Below the pieces are notes generated by a model, which did no database searches, was not told where the DNA came from, and saw only the letters and a list, made by a program, of their open reading frames with translations. The position numbers and the translations under genes were made by a program. From positions 1 to 50,801 of the forward strand of contig CADEDN010000022.1 of NCBI GenBank assembly GCA_902826095.1: a stretch of 50,801 nucleotides of DNA, read 5' to 3'. This DNA is from an uncultured Alphaproteobacteria bacterium (GTDB lineage Bacteria; Pseudomonadota; Alphaproteobacteria; Caulobacterales; Parvularculaceae). This document shows positions 35,125 to 44,831 of the stretch, in pieces (position 1 is the first letter of the stretch; each line of letters opens with the position of its first letter).

Positions 35125-36235
35125 ATGCGCACCGACATCGCAACTCTCTCCGAGCAGATCGAGCAATCGCTCGATCTGCTGAGGAGGCGTCTTTGACTGG
35201 GACAAAGCGCGAGCGCGCCTTGACGAACTGAACGCCAAATCCGAAGCGCCGACCTTCTGGGACGATCCGCAGGCGGCGCGAAAGCTGATGCAGGAGCGGA
35301 CGTCGCTTGAATCGCAAATAGCGGCGATTTCCGAAATCGCGGTGGAGCGCAAGGATCTTGAGGGCCTCGCCGAGATGGCGGCGGCGGAAGGCGATGAAGC
35401 CGGCGCCGATGAAATTTTCGGCTTGATGAAGGCGCTAGCCGAGCGCGCCGCCAATGCGGAGACGGAAGCGCTGCTCTCGGGCGAGGCGGACGCCAATGAC
35501 TGCTATTTCGAGATTCATCCCGGCGCCGGCGGCACCGAGTCGAACGACTGGGCGGCGATGCTGCTGCGCATGTATCTGCGTTGGGCGCAAAAGCGCGGCT
35601 ATTCGACGGAGGTGATCGATCAGCAGCCCGGCGAGGAAGCCGGGGTCAAGTCCGCGTCTATCAAGGTCTGCGGCCGCAACGCCTATGGTTGGCTGAAGAC
35701 GGAGTCCGGCGTTCATCGGCTTGTGCGGATTTCGCCATTCGACTCGAATGCGCGTCGTCATACCTCGTTCGCCTCGATGTGGGTTTATCCCGTCATCGAC
35801 GAGACGATCGAGATCGACATCAAGGAAAGCGATTGCCGGGTCGACACGTTCCGCGCATCGGGCGCCGGCGGACAACACGTCAACAAGACGGACTCGGCGG
35901 TCCGCATCACCCATATGCCGAGCGGCATTGTCGTGCAGTGTCAAAATGAGCGATCGCAGCACAAGAACCGCGCGACCGCATGGAACATGCTGCGCGCCCG
36001 GCTCTATGAGCAGGAACTGCAGCGCCGCGAAGATGCGGCGAAAGCCAAAGAAGACGCCAAGACCGATATCGGCTGGGGCCACCAGATCCGGTCATATGTT
36101 TTGCAGCCCTATCAGATGGTCAAGGATTTGCGGACGAATGTCGAAAGTCCGGATCCGGACAGAGTGCTCGACGGCGACATCGACGCCTTTCTGGCCGCTT
36201 CGCTGGCGCAGCGCGTCGCGGGCGCCGCGTCCTGA
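35125..36235 (+). CDS. prfB: Peptide chain release factor 2, expressed by programmed +1 frameshift
   Basis: RF2 releases the peptide at UGA and UAA. The ATG at 35125 opens 23 codons that end at TGA (35194-35196). The site is AGGAGG CGT CTT TGA C, matching the classic prfB frameshift signal: an internal Shine-Dalgarno at 35182-35187, the slippery CTT at 35191-35193 and the UGA followed by C. A +1 shift skips base 35194 and continues with GAC to 36235, giving about 369 residues. RF2 markers are SPF (VRISPFDSN) and GGQ ([11 protein letters not shown], about residue 248). A naive caller would start at 35288 and lose the N-terminus. Confidence 0.95.
35182..35197 (+). promoter_or_regulatory. prfB +1 programmed frameshift site
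   Basis: AGGAGGCGTCTTTGAC: the Shine-Dalgarno-like AGGAGG sits three bases before the slippery CTT codon, with the in-frame UGA and following C. When RF2 is scarce, slow termination at UGA allows slippage and synthesis of more RF2, giving autoregulation. This is the established mechanism in E. coli; the local sequence differs only slightly (AGGGGG TAT CTT TGA C there). Confidence 0.92.
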
Positions 36236-36682
36236 TTTCCCGCCAGCGGCGAATCGCAACTTGAAAATACATCCGCCGTTTCCGTCGATTTCGCGACGGA
36301 ATTCGCCGCACCCGGCGTTGAAAGAGCAGAAGGCCGCGAGAGCGGCTGACTGAAGCGTTTTGACAAGTCAGGTTTTGGCGCGCCGCTGTCGGTCGGTCGG
36401 CTGCCCGCGCTCTTTTGCGGCAAATGCCGGGGTTCCTCGATCCGCGGCAGACGGAAGAACTCGGCCTGTGGCGCAGAGGGAAATCCGCACTGTCCGTACA
36501 AAACCGCAAGGACCCGCGTGAATCCTCGATTCAACGAGAGGCGCGGGGCGGGGATTGCCCGCAAAAGGCGGATTAACCGGCGCCGGCTGTCGCCTGATAG
36601 CGCGCCGGGCGACGTGACTTTCGACGATGATAAGCGCGCCGGACGAGCGCCCTTCGCAAACTTCTGGGGAACTGCCGGAAGA
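36236..36682. other. Gene-poor region after prfB with two hairpins
   Basis: An 8-bp stem hairpin lies at 36280-36301 (TTCCGTCG/CGACGGAA), 45 bases after the prfB stop, and a second at 36333-36346 (GCCGC-GAGA-GCGGC) followed by TGACTGAAGCGTTTT. Either could end the amiC-mrcA-prfB transcript. A plus-strand frame from 36350 encodes two cysteine pairs (LFCGKCRG and CGAEGNPHCPYK) but lacks a standard start and later runs antisense to the bactofilin gene, so it is not called as a gene. Confidence 0.4.
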
Positions 36683-37270
36683 TTACCGGAGCGGCGAGCG
36701 CGCGCCGCTGAGGAAGGAAGGCGCTTCATTCGCGACCGCCGAACGCTGGTCGTCGCCGGCGGCGATCGGCCTTGGCGCAGGTCCGCCGGGTCGGGTTTTC
36801 CGGAAATCGTTTGCAGACGCGTCAGAAAGCGGATCGTCGGAATGCCGGCAATTGCCTTCGAAATGCGCGCCGCTCTCGACAGACAGCGATGAGTGAAGAA
36901 TGTCGCCGATGATGTGAGCGGTCGCTGCGAGCGCGACCTGGCGGGCGCGAATGCCGCCTTCGACGCGGCCCCGGACAACCACGCTTTCGCAGATGATCTC
37001 GCCTTTGACCGACGCTTTCTCTCCGACGATCAATGTCGCCGCTTTGATGTCGCCTTCAAGCGCGCCGTCCAATTGGACTTCGCCGCCTGAGTTGACGTTG
37101 CCGCGAAGGACAACGTCGGCTGAAATGATGGATGGAACGCCCGCAGCCCGCATCGCACTCGACCTTTTTGCTTGCGCGGGCGCCGGGCTTGAAGAGGAAG
37201 CACTCACCTCAAGGGCCGGCGCTTTCGCGCGTTCGTCGGTCGGCGACTTTTGCTTAGCTTTCGAAAACAT
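36683..37270 (-). CDS. Bactofilin family cytoskeletal protein
   Basis: A bactofilin (DUF583) beta-helix domain spans about residues 45-145 (ADVVLRGNVNSGGEVQLDG; LIVGEKASVKGEI; VVVRGRVEGGIRA), flanked by disordered serine/alanine-rich N- and C-terminal tails. Bactofilins self-assemble into membrane-associated filaments that localise wall enzymes, for example at stalk or bud sites. Its start overlaps the end of the upstream M23 peptidase gene by 17 bp, so the two are co-transcribed and probably translationally coupled. Confidence 0.94.
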   Translation of the reverse strand: MFSKAKQKSPTDERAKAPALEVSASSSSPAPAQAKRSSAMRAAGVPSIISADVVLRGNVNSGGEVQLDGALEGDIKAATLIVGEKASVKGEIICESVVVRGRVEGGIRARQVALAATAHIIGDILHSSLSVESGAHFEGNCRHSDDPLSDASANDFRKTRPGGPAPRPIAAGDDQRSAVANEAPSFLSGARSPLR

Positions 37271-38573
37271 ATCTGCCAGCCTCTATGAAACGCAGAGGGT
37301 TTCTGGGTTGACCCCGGAAAAGGACCTCGTAGTGCACGTGCGGGCCGGTGCTGCGACCGCTATTGCCTAGCTCGCCGACCTTCTGGTGCAGCTTCACCCG
37401 CTGACCATCTTGTACCGTGATACGGTTAAGATGGGCGTAACGCGTGACGAAGCCGTTCCCATGGTCGATCTCGACGCAACGCCCGAAGCCCTGACGGACT
37501 CCGGCGAATTTGACGACGCCCGCGGCAGTCGCGGTGACCGGCGCCGCCCAGGCCGCGGAAAAATCGATGCCGTGATGGCTCGCCGCGCGCCCATTGATCG
37601 GGTCGCGGCGAACGCCGAAGCCGCTAGTGAATTTGCGGCTGACGGTCAGCGGGGAGGACAGAGGGATTTTGTTAACCGCATCCTGAACGTCGCGAAGCTC
37701 ATCGACCATCAAGGCGGCCCGGTTCGCGTGACGGAAGAATGCGGACGACGCGCTCGCCAGGTTCGACGCGTCGATAAACGGTCCGCCCTGGGCCAGAACC
37801 ATATTCGAAATCTTAGGGGCCTGAACCAGGTTTTCGGCGCCGACGCCGGTGCTGGAAAGGACCATCCGCAATTCGTCAACCTGCAGGGCGGAACGCTCTT
37901 CGAGCGAGGCAAGCAGCAGCACCTGCTCGACGTAAAGGTCGGCTGAGGCCGTGCGCATCTGCAGCAGGGCGGGCGCCGCTGGGCTGTTCGGCGGGACTTG
38001 CGTTCCCTGCGCAAGCGCTTCGCGCTCCGCGAGTCTGCGCAACAAGGAGACCCGGGACTGGCGCGGCGTCGGTTCGGCCGGCGCGACGTCGATCATGATG
38101 CGATTGCCGTTGGTGGGTTTTTGACCGTTCGGCGAACCCGCTTCGGAAAGCCCTTTCGCCAACGCTTGAAGGTCAATATCCGCCGACGCCTTGCGCTCGA
38201 CCATGCTCTTCAGGGTTTGGTGGCGTGAGGAAATCTCCGCCATTGTGGCGTCGAATTCCTGCTGCATGATGACGTTCAGCGAACTGACGTCGTCGTAGGC
38301 GCGCTGCGACTGGGCGAGGCGCTTATTGAACACCGTTTCGACAACGCGACGGTCGCGTTCCTTGGCGACGATGATCTGCTCTTTAAAGACGACATTGACA
38401 GAGGAATAGGCGACCCAAAGCAGCGCGGCCCCAATGACAGCGGCCAGCGCTATCTGGGTCCTCGTCGACATCGAAATGAAGTGAACGACGCCGTCACTGC
38501 GGTGGTAAATCTGCCGCTCTTTGAACCACCGACTGATAATACGCTTCGTTTGGCCGGATTTCTTGCGGCTCAT
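37254..38573 (-). CDS. M23/LytM peptidase with N-terminal membrane anchor and coiled coil (LmdC-like)
   Basis: A short cytoplasmic N-terminus and one membrane segment (about residues 40-58) precede a helical periplasmic region and a C-terminal LytM domain (about 315-425). The zinc-binding motifs HxxxD (SHHGIDFSA) and HxH (GPHVHYEVL) are intact, so it should be an active peptidoglycan endopeptidase. In Hyphomonas and Rhodomicrobium a bactofilin works with such a membrane-bound M23 enzyme, LmdC, to shape the cell. The overlap with the bactofilin gene here supports the same pairing. The start ATG at 38573 gives a basic cytoplasmic tail; an internal ATG at about 38471 is less likely. Confidence 0.93.
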   Translation of the reverse strand: MSRKKSGQTKRIISRWFKERQIYHRSDGVVHFISMSTRTQIALAAVIGAALLWVAYSSVNVVFKEQIIVAKERDRRVVETVFNKRLAQSQRAYDDVSSLNVIMQQEFDATMAEISSRHQTLKSMVERKASADIDLQALAKGLSEAGSPNGQKPTNGNRIMIDVAPAEPTPRQSRVSLLRRLAEREALAQGTQVPPNSPAAPALLQMRTASADLYVEQVLLLASLEERSALQVDELRMVLSSTGVGAENLVQAPKISNMVLAQGGPFIDASNLASASSAFFRHANRAALMVDELRDVQDAVNKIPLSSPLTVSRKFTSGFGVRRDPINGRAASHHGIDFSAAWAAPVTATAAGVVKFAGVRQGFGRCVEIDHGNGFVTRYAHLNRITVQDGQRVKLHQKVGELGNSGRSTGPHVHYEVLFRGQPRNPLRFIEAGRYVFES

Positions 38574-38687
38574 TCAAAGTCGCCCCTGATCAACGCCCGG
38601 AAGCGTTTTACGTTGACACCCCTTAACATATTGCAGCCGATCCCGTCGCATTTCGCAACTGTTATGTGATGAAATAACCATTCTTTT

Positions 38688-39542
38688 TTAACCTGTACGG
38701 CGCCGGGTCGGATCGACCGCTTCGCAAGGCTTGTTCCAGCGCGCATAAAACGCCGCATCGAGCCCGGCGGCGCCTCTGGCAGACCCGTTAAAAGGGCCTT
38801 TAAGACCCCCTTTGAAACGCTCGATCACCAGGCGTTCGAATTCCGCTTCGGGAAGAAGCCGCCGAGCCTGACAAACCGCCCGGAACCATCGAACACCGGT
38901 CGCGACATGGCCGATTTCGTCTCGGTGGATCCGGTCGACGAGATCGGCGCTTTTGATGTCGCCGACCCGTCTAAGGCGGGCGGCCATGCTTGGCGTCACG
39001 TCGAGGCCGCGCGCCTCGAGGACCATCGGAGCGACGGCGAGCCTCGCAAGGACGCTGTCGCGCGTCAGGGACGCCGCTTCCCATAAAGACCCATGGGCCG
39101 GAAGCTCCCCATAGTCCGACTCAAGCGCCTGCAACCGGCTCAGCAGCAGCCGAAAGTGGGACGCTTCCTCCACTCCGACAGCCATCCAATCCGCGACAAA
39201 GACTCGGCTGTCCAACGAGGCATCATTAATTTCCTTCTCGAAACGAACCGCCATGTCGAATGCCAAATCGATCGCATTTAGCTCGATATGGGCAAGAGCG
39301 TGCAGCAGCGAGACGCGGCCCTCTGGCGTGCCGAGTTTCCGCTTTTCGACCTGCTGAGGAGGCACAAGCAAAGGCCGGCTCGGCCTGGCCGGCGAGTCCG
39401 GGATCGACACTTTGGAGGAGGCGACGGTCAAAGGTGCGCGTGCCGCATGCAAAGCCGCCCGGCATTTGCCAAGAGGGTCGGCCGTCTCAAGAACGCGGAT
39501 CGCAATCTCCCGCCAGGCCCCGACTTGCAAAAGGTCAATCAA
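38688..39542 (-). CDS. DUF455 ferritin-like di-iron protein
   Basis: The protein shows the DUF455 pattern with ferritin-like helices carrying E and ExxH motifs: ALAHIELNAIDLAFDMA, GVEEASHFRLLLSRL and IHRDEIGHVATGVRWF. These could bind a di-iron centre. The function is not established; the family is related to tRNA hydroxylase MiaE-like ferritin folds. The start is uncertain: a TTG at 39542 overlaps the end of the peroxiredoxin gene by 8 bp and gives a natural N-terminus (LIDLLQVGAWREIAI), while ATG codons at 39575 lie deeper in that gene. Confidence 0.85.
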   Translation of the reverse strand: MIDLLQVGAWREIAIRVLETADPLGKCRAALHAARAPLTVASSKVSIPDSPARPSRPLLVPPQQVEKRKLGTPEGRVSLLHALAHIELNAIDLAFDMAVRFEKEINDASLDSRVFVADWMAVGVEEASHFRLLLSRLQALESDYGELPAHGSLWEAASLTRDSVLARLAVAPMVLEARGLDVTPSMAARLRRVGDIKSADLVDRIHRDEIGHVATGVRWFRAVCQARRLLPEAEFERLVIERFKGGLKGPFNGSARGAAGLDAAFYARWNKPCEAVDPTRRRTG

Positions 39543-40017
39543 GCGATTTGACCGCCGCCAGGACCTCGTCGACATGCCCCGGGACTTTGACCTTGCGCCA
39601 GATTTTCCTGACGATGCCCTTTCCGTCAATCAGAAAGGTCGACCGGTCGATTCCCATGTATTTGCGGCCATAGAGGGTCTTTTCGACCCAAGAACCGTAG
39701 GCGGCGATGGTCTCGCCGTCCTCGTCTGATGCGAGCGTTATTGAAAGCTTGTGCTTGTCCTTGAACTTGTCGTGCGTGGCGGGACTGTCCTTGGAAACGC
39801 CGACGATGGCGGCGCCGCCGCGTCTGAAGGCTTTCTCCACCGCCGAGAAATCAACGGCTTCCTTCGTGCAGCCGGCCGTATCGTCCTTCGGGTAAAAGTA
39901 AAGAACGACGGCCTTTCCTCTGAAGTCGGCGAGTGCGACCCGGCCGCCGCCATCAGTCGGCAATTCAAAGGCGGGCGCCTTTGAGCCTTCAACAATTGTT
40001 TTGGGTTTTGCCGCCAT
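39535..40017 (-). CDS. bcp: Bcp-type peroxiredoxin lacking a resolving cysteine
   Basis: A thioredoxin-fold peroxidase of 160 residues that would reduce hydroperoxides. The peroxidatic Cys50 is in DDTAGCTKEAVDF, where most family members have TPGCT and a second Cys five residues later (CxxxxC). Here that position is Val, and no other cysteine occurs in the protein, so it must work as a 1-Cys enzyme with an external thiol. Other family blocks are present (VVLYFYPKDDT; GIDRSTFLIDGKG). The ATG at 40017 was chosen; the 40086 frame adds unlikely residues. It is divergent from the AsmA-like gene. Confidence 0.92.
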   Translation of the reverse strand: MAAKPKTIVEGSKAPAFELPTDGGGRVALADFRGKAVVLYFYPKDDTAGCTKEAVDFSAVEKAFRRGGAAIVGVSKDSPATHDKFKDKHKLSITLASDEDGETIAAYGSWVEKTLYGRKYMGIDRSTFLIDGKGIVRKIWRKVKVPGHVDEVLAAVKSLD

Positions 40018-40177
40018 CCGCGCCAGCCAAGCCTTCCGATTGATCGATTGTTGGAGGTCATAATCCAGGAAGCGTCTTTCCCCCAAACTTTTCTTGATTG
40101 GCCGTTATATTGTCACTAGGCATGTCAAGGGCGTCGCCTTTGACGGCCGGGCGCATCAGGGACGGGCAGACACGCGC

Positions 40178-43100
40178 ATGAGATCGCGGATCGCACGCGC
40201 AGGGCTAATTGCCGCCGAAGCGCTGGGGATCGTTGTCGCGGCCTTGGTCTTTCTCGGCGCGATCCTGTTCTGGCGCGTTCAGAGCGCGCCGGTGATGCTC
40301 GACTGGGCGGCGCCGGCGATCGCGAGCGCCGCCAACGCCGCTGTCTTTTCCGGCGCTGTCCGAGATATTGACGGAGTCACGCTCTCTCGCGCCGAAAACG
40401 GCGAAGGTTATCGGATCGACCTTTCGAATGTTCGGCTCGGGCGTCGCGCCGCGCAGGCGACCGCGCAATTGCCGCATGTCAGGCTGGACTTTCGACCGGC
40501 AGACATTTTTTCCGGGAAAGCGGGGCCGCGCCGGATCGAAATTCGCGGCGCACAATTGCGAATCGTCCGGCGCGCTGATCGAAAAATGAAACTCGACTTC
40601 GGCGAAGCGGCGGGCGAGCGCTCCCGCGTTTTTCAATCGCTGACCGGCGGCGCCTATTTTCGGGAGGCGTTTGAACGCGCTGTCCTGTCGAAGACGACCA
40701 TCACTTTTGTCGATGAGAATTCCGGCCGGACATGGATCGGCAAAGACGGCGGCGCCGAGGTCGTGCGCACGTCCGGAGGTTACGCGGCGCGGCTTCAATC
40801 CCGCTTCGACATTGGCGGCAGGCCGGCGTCGCTGGCGTTCGATTCCAATTATGATCTGTCGACGGAGGTCATCTCATCAAGGTTGACCTTGAAAGACGCT
40901 CCTGTCGGCGACCTTATCGCCGTATTCTTCAATGTCGAAGCGGAGCTGCTGACGTCTCCCATCTCGGGCGACGCAACCGTCGATCTGACAAAAGACGGCG
41001 CCTTGCTGTCATCGCGTATTGATATCGCCGCAAGCGACGGGGTGCTGACGCTCGGAAACTGGTCGACGCCGGTCAGCCGCATTGCGGCCTCGGCGGGATT
41101 CGATCCGAGGCGCAACGAATTCACACTCGAGCGAGCTGAGTGGGCTGCAGGCATCGGCGAGGGGATCCTCGGCGGCGTTGTGACTCTCGAAAGCAAAGTC
41201 GACGGACGAGGGGTGAGCCGCATTGGCTTCGCGCTCGGCAGCGATGATTTGTCGATTGTCCGCGAAACGCTTTTTGACGAGCCGCTTCGACTAAATGGCT
41301 TGTCAGTGTACGGATCTTATTCCGTCGATGACAAGTCCCTCGATATCAGGGAATTTGCAGCGACGATCTCTGAAATTCCGCTTAGCGGACAATTCGCGAT
41401 CTTTCCGCAGAAGGATCAGTCGCCTGCGGTGCGCGCCGCGGCGAAGATCGCAGGCACGGTTGACCGCCTCGCGCTCCTCCGGATCTGGCCGAAGGATCTC
41501 GCGTCGGCGGCCCGTGAATTCGTGGCGCTCAGAATGTTGCGCGGCGACTTCAGCGGCGTCGAATTCACGATGGATTTGAAGTCTGGCGCCGTCGGGGAAG
41601 ACGGCGCGCTTCCCGATGAGGCGATGACGCTCGCTTTCCGCGCGCAAAACGCCGCGGTGATTTACGCGCCGGGCATGACGCCGATGACGAATGTAAGCGG
41701 CGAGGGCGCGCTCAAGGGGAACAGCTTCCGCTTCAAGGGAGAAAATGGCGCCGTCGGCAGGGTTCAGGTGACAAGCGCGAGCGTCGACATACCGGTAATC
41801 AAGCCGAAGGGCGAGACGGCAATTTTCAGGTTCGACGCGGTCGGCGACGCGGGCGATATTCTCGCGGTGTTGTCGCAAGAGCCGCTCGCGGTCCTCAAAG
41901 AGACGCGCTATTCGGCGAGCCAATTCGCCGGGACGACATCGGTCAGTGTTGAGCTTCAAAGGCCCAATCTCAGAATGGCGCCGCGCGAATCCTACCGGTA
42001 CAAAGGATCGGCGGCGTTCGCCAATTTGTCTGTAGACGGTGTTATCGGCGAAGCGGCGTTGGCGAACGGCAAGGGCCGGCTCGATCTTTCGACCCAAGGG
42101 ATGACCATTAAAGCTTATGCGAGATTGGGAGATGCGCCGGTCACGATCGACTGGCGCCAGCGGTTCTACGGCGCCGGAGACAAGACGGTGATTGCGGTGA
42201 CGGGCGTTGCTGATTCGGTAACCGCCGATATTTTCGGAATCCCGACCCGCCAGATGATCCAGGGCCCCGTGCCGTTCGCGGCGAGGGCCGTCGGCGGCGT
42301 CGATTCGTTCCGCGCACTTGATCTGGAGGCGGACTTTTCAAAAGCGATCCTGATGTCCGAGGCGCTCGGGTGGATCAAGCCGCAAGGACGGCCCGCGAAG
42401 GGTTCTGCGACATTCGAATTCTCGCCGGAGACGACGAAAATCAGCGCTGTGTCCATTCAAGGCGACGGCGTATCCGTCAAAGGTTCGGCGACATTCTCCG
42501 CGGCCGGCGCGCTGATGTCGCTCGATCTGCCGACTTTTTCGCTTATCGGCGCCGCTGATCTCGCGGTCGGCGCCCGGCGGCGGGAAGACGGCGCGATCGT
42601 CGTGTCGGCCGAAGGCGATTACCTCAATGCGGCGGAGCTTGTTCGAAACATCGTCGAGGCCGGGTTCGGCGGCGGCGGCGCCAAAGCGCCTTTCGCGCTT
42701 GAGGCTAAATTCGCACGCGTCGATATGAGGGGCGAGGCCTCCTATCGTAACGCGTCGCTCGGCTTTGAACGCAATGCGGATCACATCGAGGAATTCGACT
42801 TCAAGGCGACGGGCGTTGACGGAAAGCCGATCACGGTTGAATTGAACAAGAGTCTGGGCGGTGATGCGCAGGCGCTCGCGGCGCGTTCGGGCAATGTCGG
42901 CGACATGCTGAGCGGCCTTTTCGGCCTCTCATCGGTCAGGGGCGGGGAGGGGCGTCTCGACTTCACTTTCACGCCCGGCGCGGAGCATGCGCCTCGCAAG
43001 GGCGTCCTTGAGGCGCACGATCTTCGCATCGTCAAGGCGCCGCTGCTTGCGAAAATTTTTGCCGCCGGCTCGCTGACCGGCCTTGCGGACCTCGTCAACG

Positions 43101-43483
43101 GCGACGGCATCGAACTTCAAAATGCAATCGCTCGCTTCGAAATAAGGCGCAGCGAGGTCCTCGTGAGCGAGGCGCGCGCGACCGGCCCGTCCGTCGGCAT
43201 CACCGCAAAAGGAAGTTTCGATCTCGACGGCGAGCGGGAGATTTCGCTCAGCGGCGCCGTCGCGCCCGCCTATCAAGTGAACTCCTTCCTCGGCAAGACG
43301 CCTTTGATCGGCGAAATCTTTGTGAACAAAAAAGGCGAAGGCCTTCTCGCCCTTTCATACGAAGTCGACGGCGCCGCCACGGAGCCGCGCGTCACCGTCA
43401 ATCCGCTTTCGGCCCTCGCGCCCGGCGTGCTGCGCCGAATGTTCGAAGGCCCGGGCGACGAGCCGAAAGCCGCAAACGAATAA
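40178..43483 (+). CDS. AsmA/YhdP-like large envelope protein (DUF3971)
   Basis: An 1101-residue protein with one N-terminal membrane anchor (about 10-32) and a very long periplasmic beta-rich body. The central part resembles DUF3971 (GDFSGVEFTMDLKSG; VSGEGALKGNSFRFKGENG) and the C-terminus the AsmA_2-like domain (SGAVAPAYQVNSFLGKTPLIG). In E. coli YhdP, TamB and YdbH bridge the envelope and move phospholipids to the outer membrane. The ATG at 40178 precedes the anchor; the frame is open from 40094 with a TTG. Its stop abuts that of tyrS in TAATCA. Confidence in the family is good; the exact cargo is inferred. Confidence 0.88.
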   Translation: MRSRIARAGLIAAEALGIVVAALVFLGAILFWRVQSAPVMLDWAAPAIASAANAAVFSGAVRDIDGVTLSRAENGEGYRIDLSNVRLGRRAAQATAQLPHVRLDFRPADIFSGKAGPRRIEIRGAQLRIVRRADRKMKLDFGEAAGERSRVFQSLTGGAYFREAFERAVLSKTTITFVDENSGRTWIGKDGGAEVVRTSGGYAARLQSRFDIGGRPASLAFDSNYDLSTEVISSRLTLKDAPVGDLIAVFFNVEAELLTSPISGDATVDLTKDGALLSSRIDIAASDGVLTLGNWSTPVSRIAASAGFDPRRNEFTLERAEWAAGIGEGILGGVVTLESKVDGRGVSRIGFALGSDDLSIVRETLFDEPLRLNGLSVYGSYSVDDKSLDIREFAATISEIPLSGQFAIFPQKDQSPAVRAAAKIAGTVDRLALLRIWPKDLASAAREFVALRMLRGDFSGVEFTMDLKSGAVGEDGALPDEAMTLAFRAQNAAVIYAPGMTPMTNVSGEGALKGNSFRFKGENGAVGRVQVTSASVDIPVIKPKGETAIFRFDAVGDAGDILAVLSQEPLAVLKETRYSASQFAGTTSVSVELQRPNLRMAPRESYRYKGSAAFANLSVDGVIGEAALANGKGRLDLSTQGMTIKAYARLGDAPVTIDWRQRFYGAGDKTVIAVTGVADSVTADIFGIPTRQMIQGPVPFAARAVGGVDSFRALDLEADFSKAILMSEALGWIKPQGRPAKGSATFEFSPETTKISAVSIQGDGVSVKGSATFSAAGALMSLDLPTFSLIGAADLAVGARRREDGAIVVSAEGDYLNAAELVRNIVEAGFGGGGAKAPFALEAKFARVDMRGEASYRNASLGFERNADHIEEFDFKATGVDGKPITVELNKSLGGDAQALAARSGNVGDMLSGLFGLSSVRGGEGRLDFTFTPGAEHAPRKGVLEAHDLRIVKAPLLAKIFAAGSLTGLADLVNGDGIELQNAIARFEIRRSEVLVSEARATGPSVGITAKGSFDLDGEREISLSGAVAPAYQVNSFLGKTPLIGEIFVNKKGEGLLALSYEVDGAATEPRVTVNPLSALAPGVLRRMFEGPGDEPKAANE

Positions 43484-44728
43484 TCATCCGGCGCGGACGA
43501 GCGCGTGTTTTTTCTTGCCGACGGACAGTTTGATCGCCCCGTCCTTCATGTCCGCGGCCGTCAGCGGCCGCTCATCCGTAACCGGAATGTCGTTAATCTT
43601 GAGCGCGGCGGCCTTGATGTGGCGTCGTCCCTCGCCTTTTGACTCGATCAGTCCGGACTCCATGAAAGCGTCAAGGAGCGGCGCCCCCGAGGCGAGCGTC
43701 GACAGCGCGATGGTGATCGTCGGCAGCCCCGCCGCCGCCGCGCCCTCCTCAAACGTCCGACGCGCGGTTTCAGCCGCTTCGTCGGCCGCCGAGCGTCCAT
43801 GCAGCCACGCGGTCGCCTCGGTCGCCAGGATCTTCTTCGCTTCGTTGATTTCGGCGCCGCGAAGCGCCGCCAGGCGCCTCACCTCCGCCATCGGCAGTTT
43901 CGTGAACCGCGCGAGTAGCGTCCCGACATCAGCATCTTCGACGTTTCGCCAATACTGCCAGTAGTCGTAGGGCGAGAACATGTCGGCGTTGAGCCACACC
44001 GCGCCGCCTTCCGTCTTCCCCATCTTCTTGCCGGACGCCGTGGTGAGGAGCGGCGTCGTCAGGCCGAACACCTCGGCGCCGTCTTTGCGCCGGCAAAGTT
44101 CGACGCCGTTGACGATGTTGCCCCACTGGTCGGAGCCGCCCATCTGCAGAAGGCAGCCGTAACGTCGATGGAGTTCGTGAAAGTCGTAGGCCTGCATCAG
44201 CATATAATTGAATTCAAGAAATGTCATCGGACTTTCGCGGTCAAGGCGAAGCTTCACCGAATCGAATGTCAGCATGCGGTTGATCGTGAACTCCGTGCCG
44301 TAATCGCGCAGAAATTCGACATAGCCGAGCCGCGACAGCCACTCGTCATTGTCAACCATGATTGCGTCGCGAGCGCCGTCGCCGAACCTCAGGAATCTGG
44401 CGAATACGCCCTTGATGCTTTCAATATTCGCCTTGATGTCGGCGTCGGTCAAAAGCGAGCGCTGCTGATCTTTGCCGGTCGGATCGCCGACTTTGGTCGT
44501 GCCGCCGCCCATCAGAGCGATCGGCTTGTGGCCGGTCTCTTGAAGCCAGTGCAGCAGCATGATTTGAATGAGGCTTCCCGCATGAAGCGAGCGGGCTGTC
44601 GCGTCAAATCCGATATAACCCGTCACTATTCCCGACGAAAGGCGCTGGTCGAGGCCTTCAAGGTTCGTCCCCTGATGGATGAAGCCGCGCTCTTCAAGGA
44701 CGCGGAGCAAGTCTGATTTGAACGCCAT
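43484..44728 (-). CDS. tyrS: Tyrosyl-tRNA synthetase
   Basis: Charges tRNA-Tyr. The class I fold is shown by the HIGH-equivalent in [16 protein letters not shown], the tyrosine/tRNA block [16 protein letters not shown], and the KMSKS-equivalent [11 protein letters not shown]-terminal S4-like RNA-binding domain ends the protein ([20 protein letters not shown]). The length of 414 residues is normal. It lies 103 bp downstream of galE on the same strand and may be partly co-transcribed with it. Confidence 0.97.
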   Translation of the reverse strand: MAFKSDLLRVLEERGFIHQGTNLEGLDQRLSSGIVTGYIGFDATARSLHAGSLIQIMLLHWLQETGHKPIALMGGGTTKVGDPTGKDQQRSLLTDADIKANIESIKGVFARFLRFGDGARDAIMVDNDEWLSRLGYVEFLRDYGTEFTINRMLTFDSVKLRLDRESPMTFLEFNYMLMQAYDFHELHRRYGCLLQMGGSDQWGNIVNGVELCRRKDGAEVFGLTTPLLTTASGKKMGKTEGGAVWLNADMFSPYDYWQYWRNVEDADVGTLLARFTKLPMAEVRRLAALRGAEINEAKKILATEATAWLHGRSAADEAAETARRTFEEGAAAAGLPTITIALSTLASGAPLLDAFMESGLIESKGEGRRHIKAAALKINDIPVTDERPLTAADMKDGAIKLSVGKKKHALVRAG

Positions 44729-44831
44729 GGGTGATCGCCAGTGTCGGGATGGAGGGCTCTTCTATCGCGGGGCGCCGCCGAGGGGAACCCGCCGCGCGCG
44801 GTCAATATCGCGCATTCCGCGATTTGAAAAT

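Noticed and set aside
36112-36978. Minus-strand ORF of 288 codons after prfB
   Set aside because: It overlaps prfB and the bactofilin gene in another frame and is serine/arginine-rich, typical of a shadow frame.
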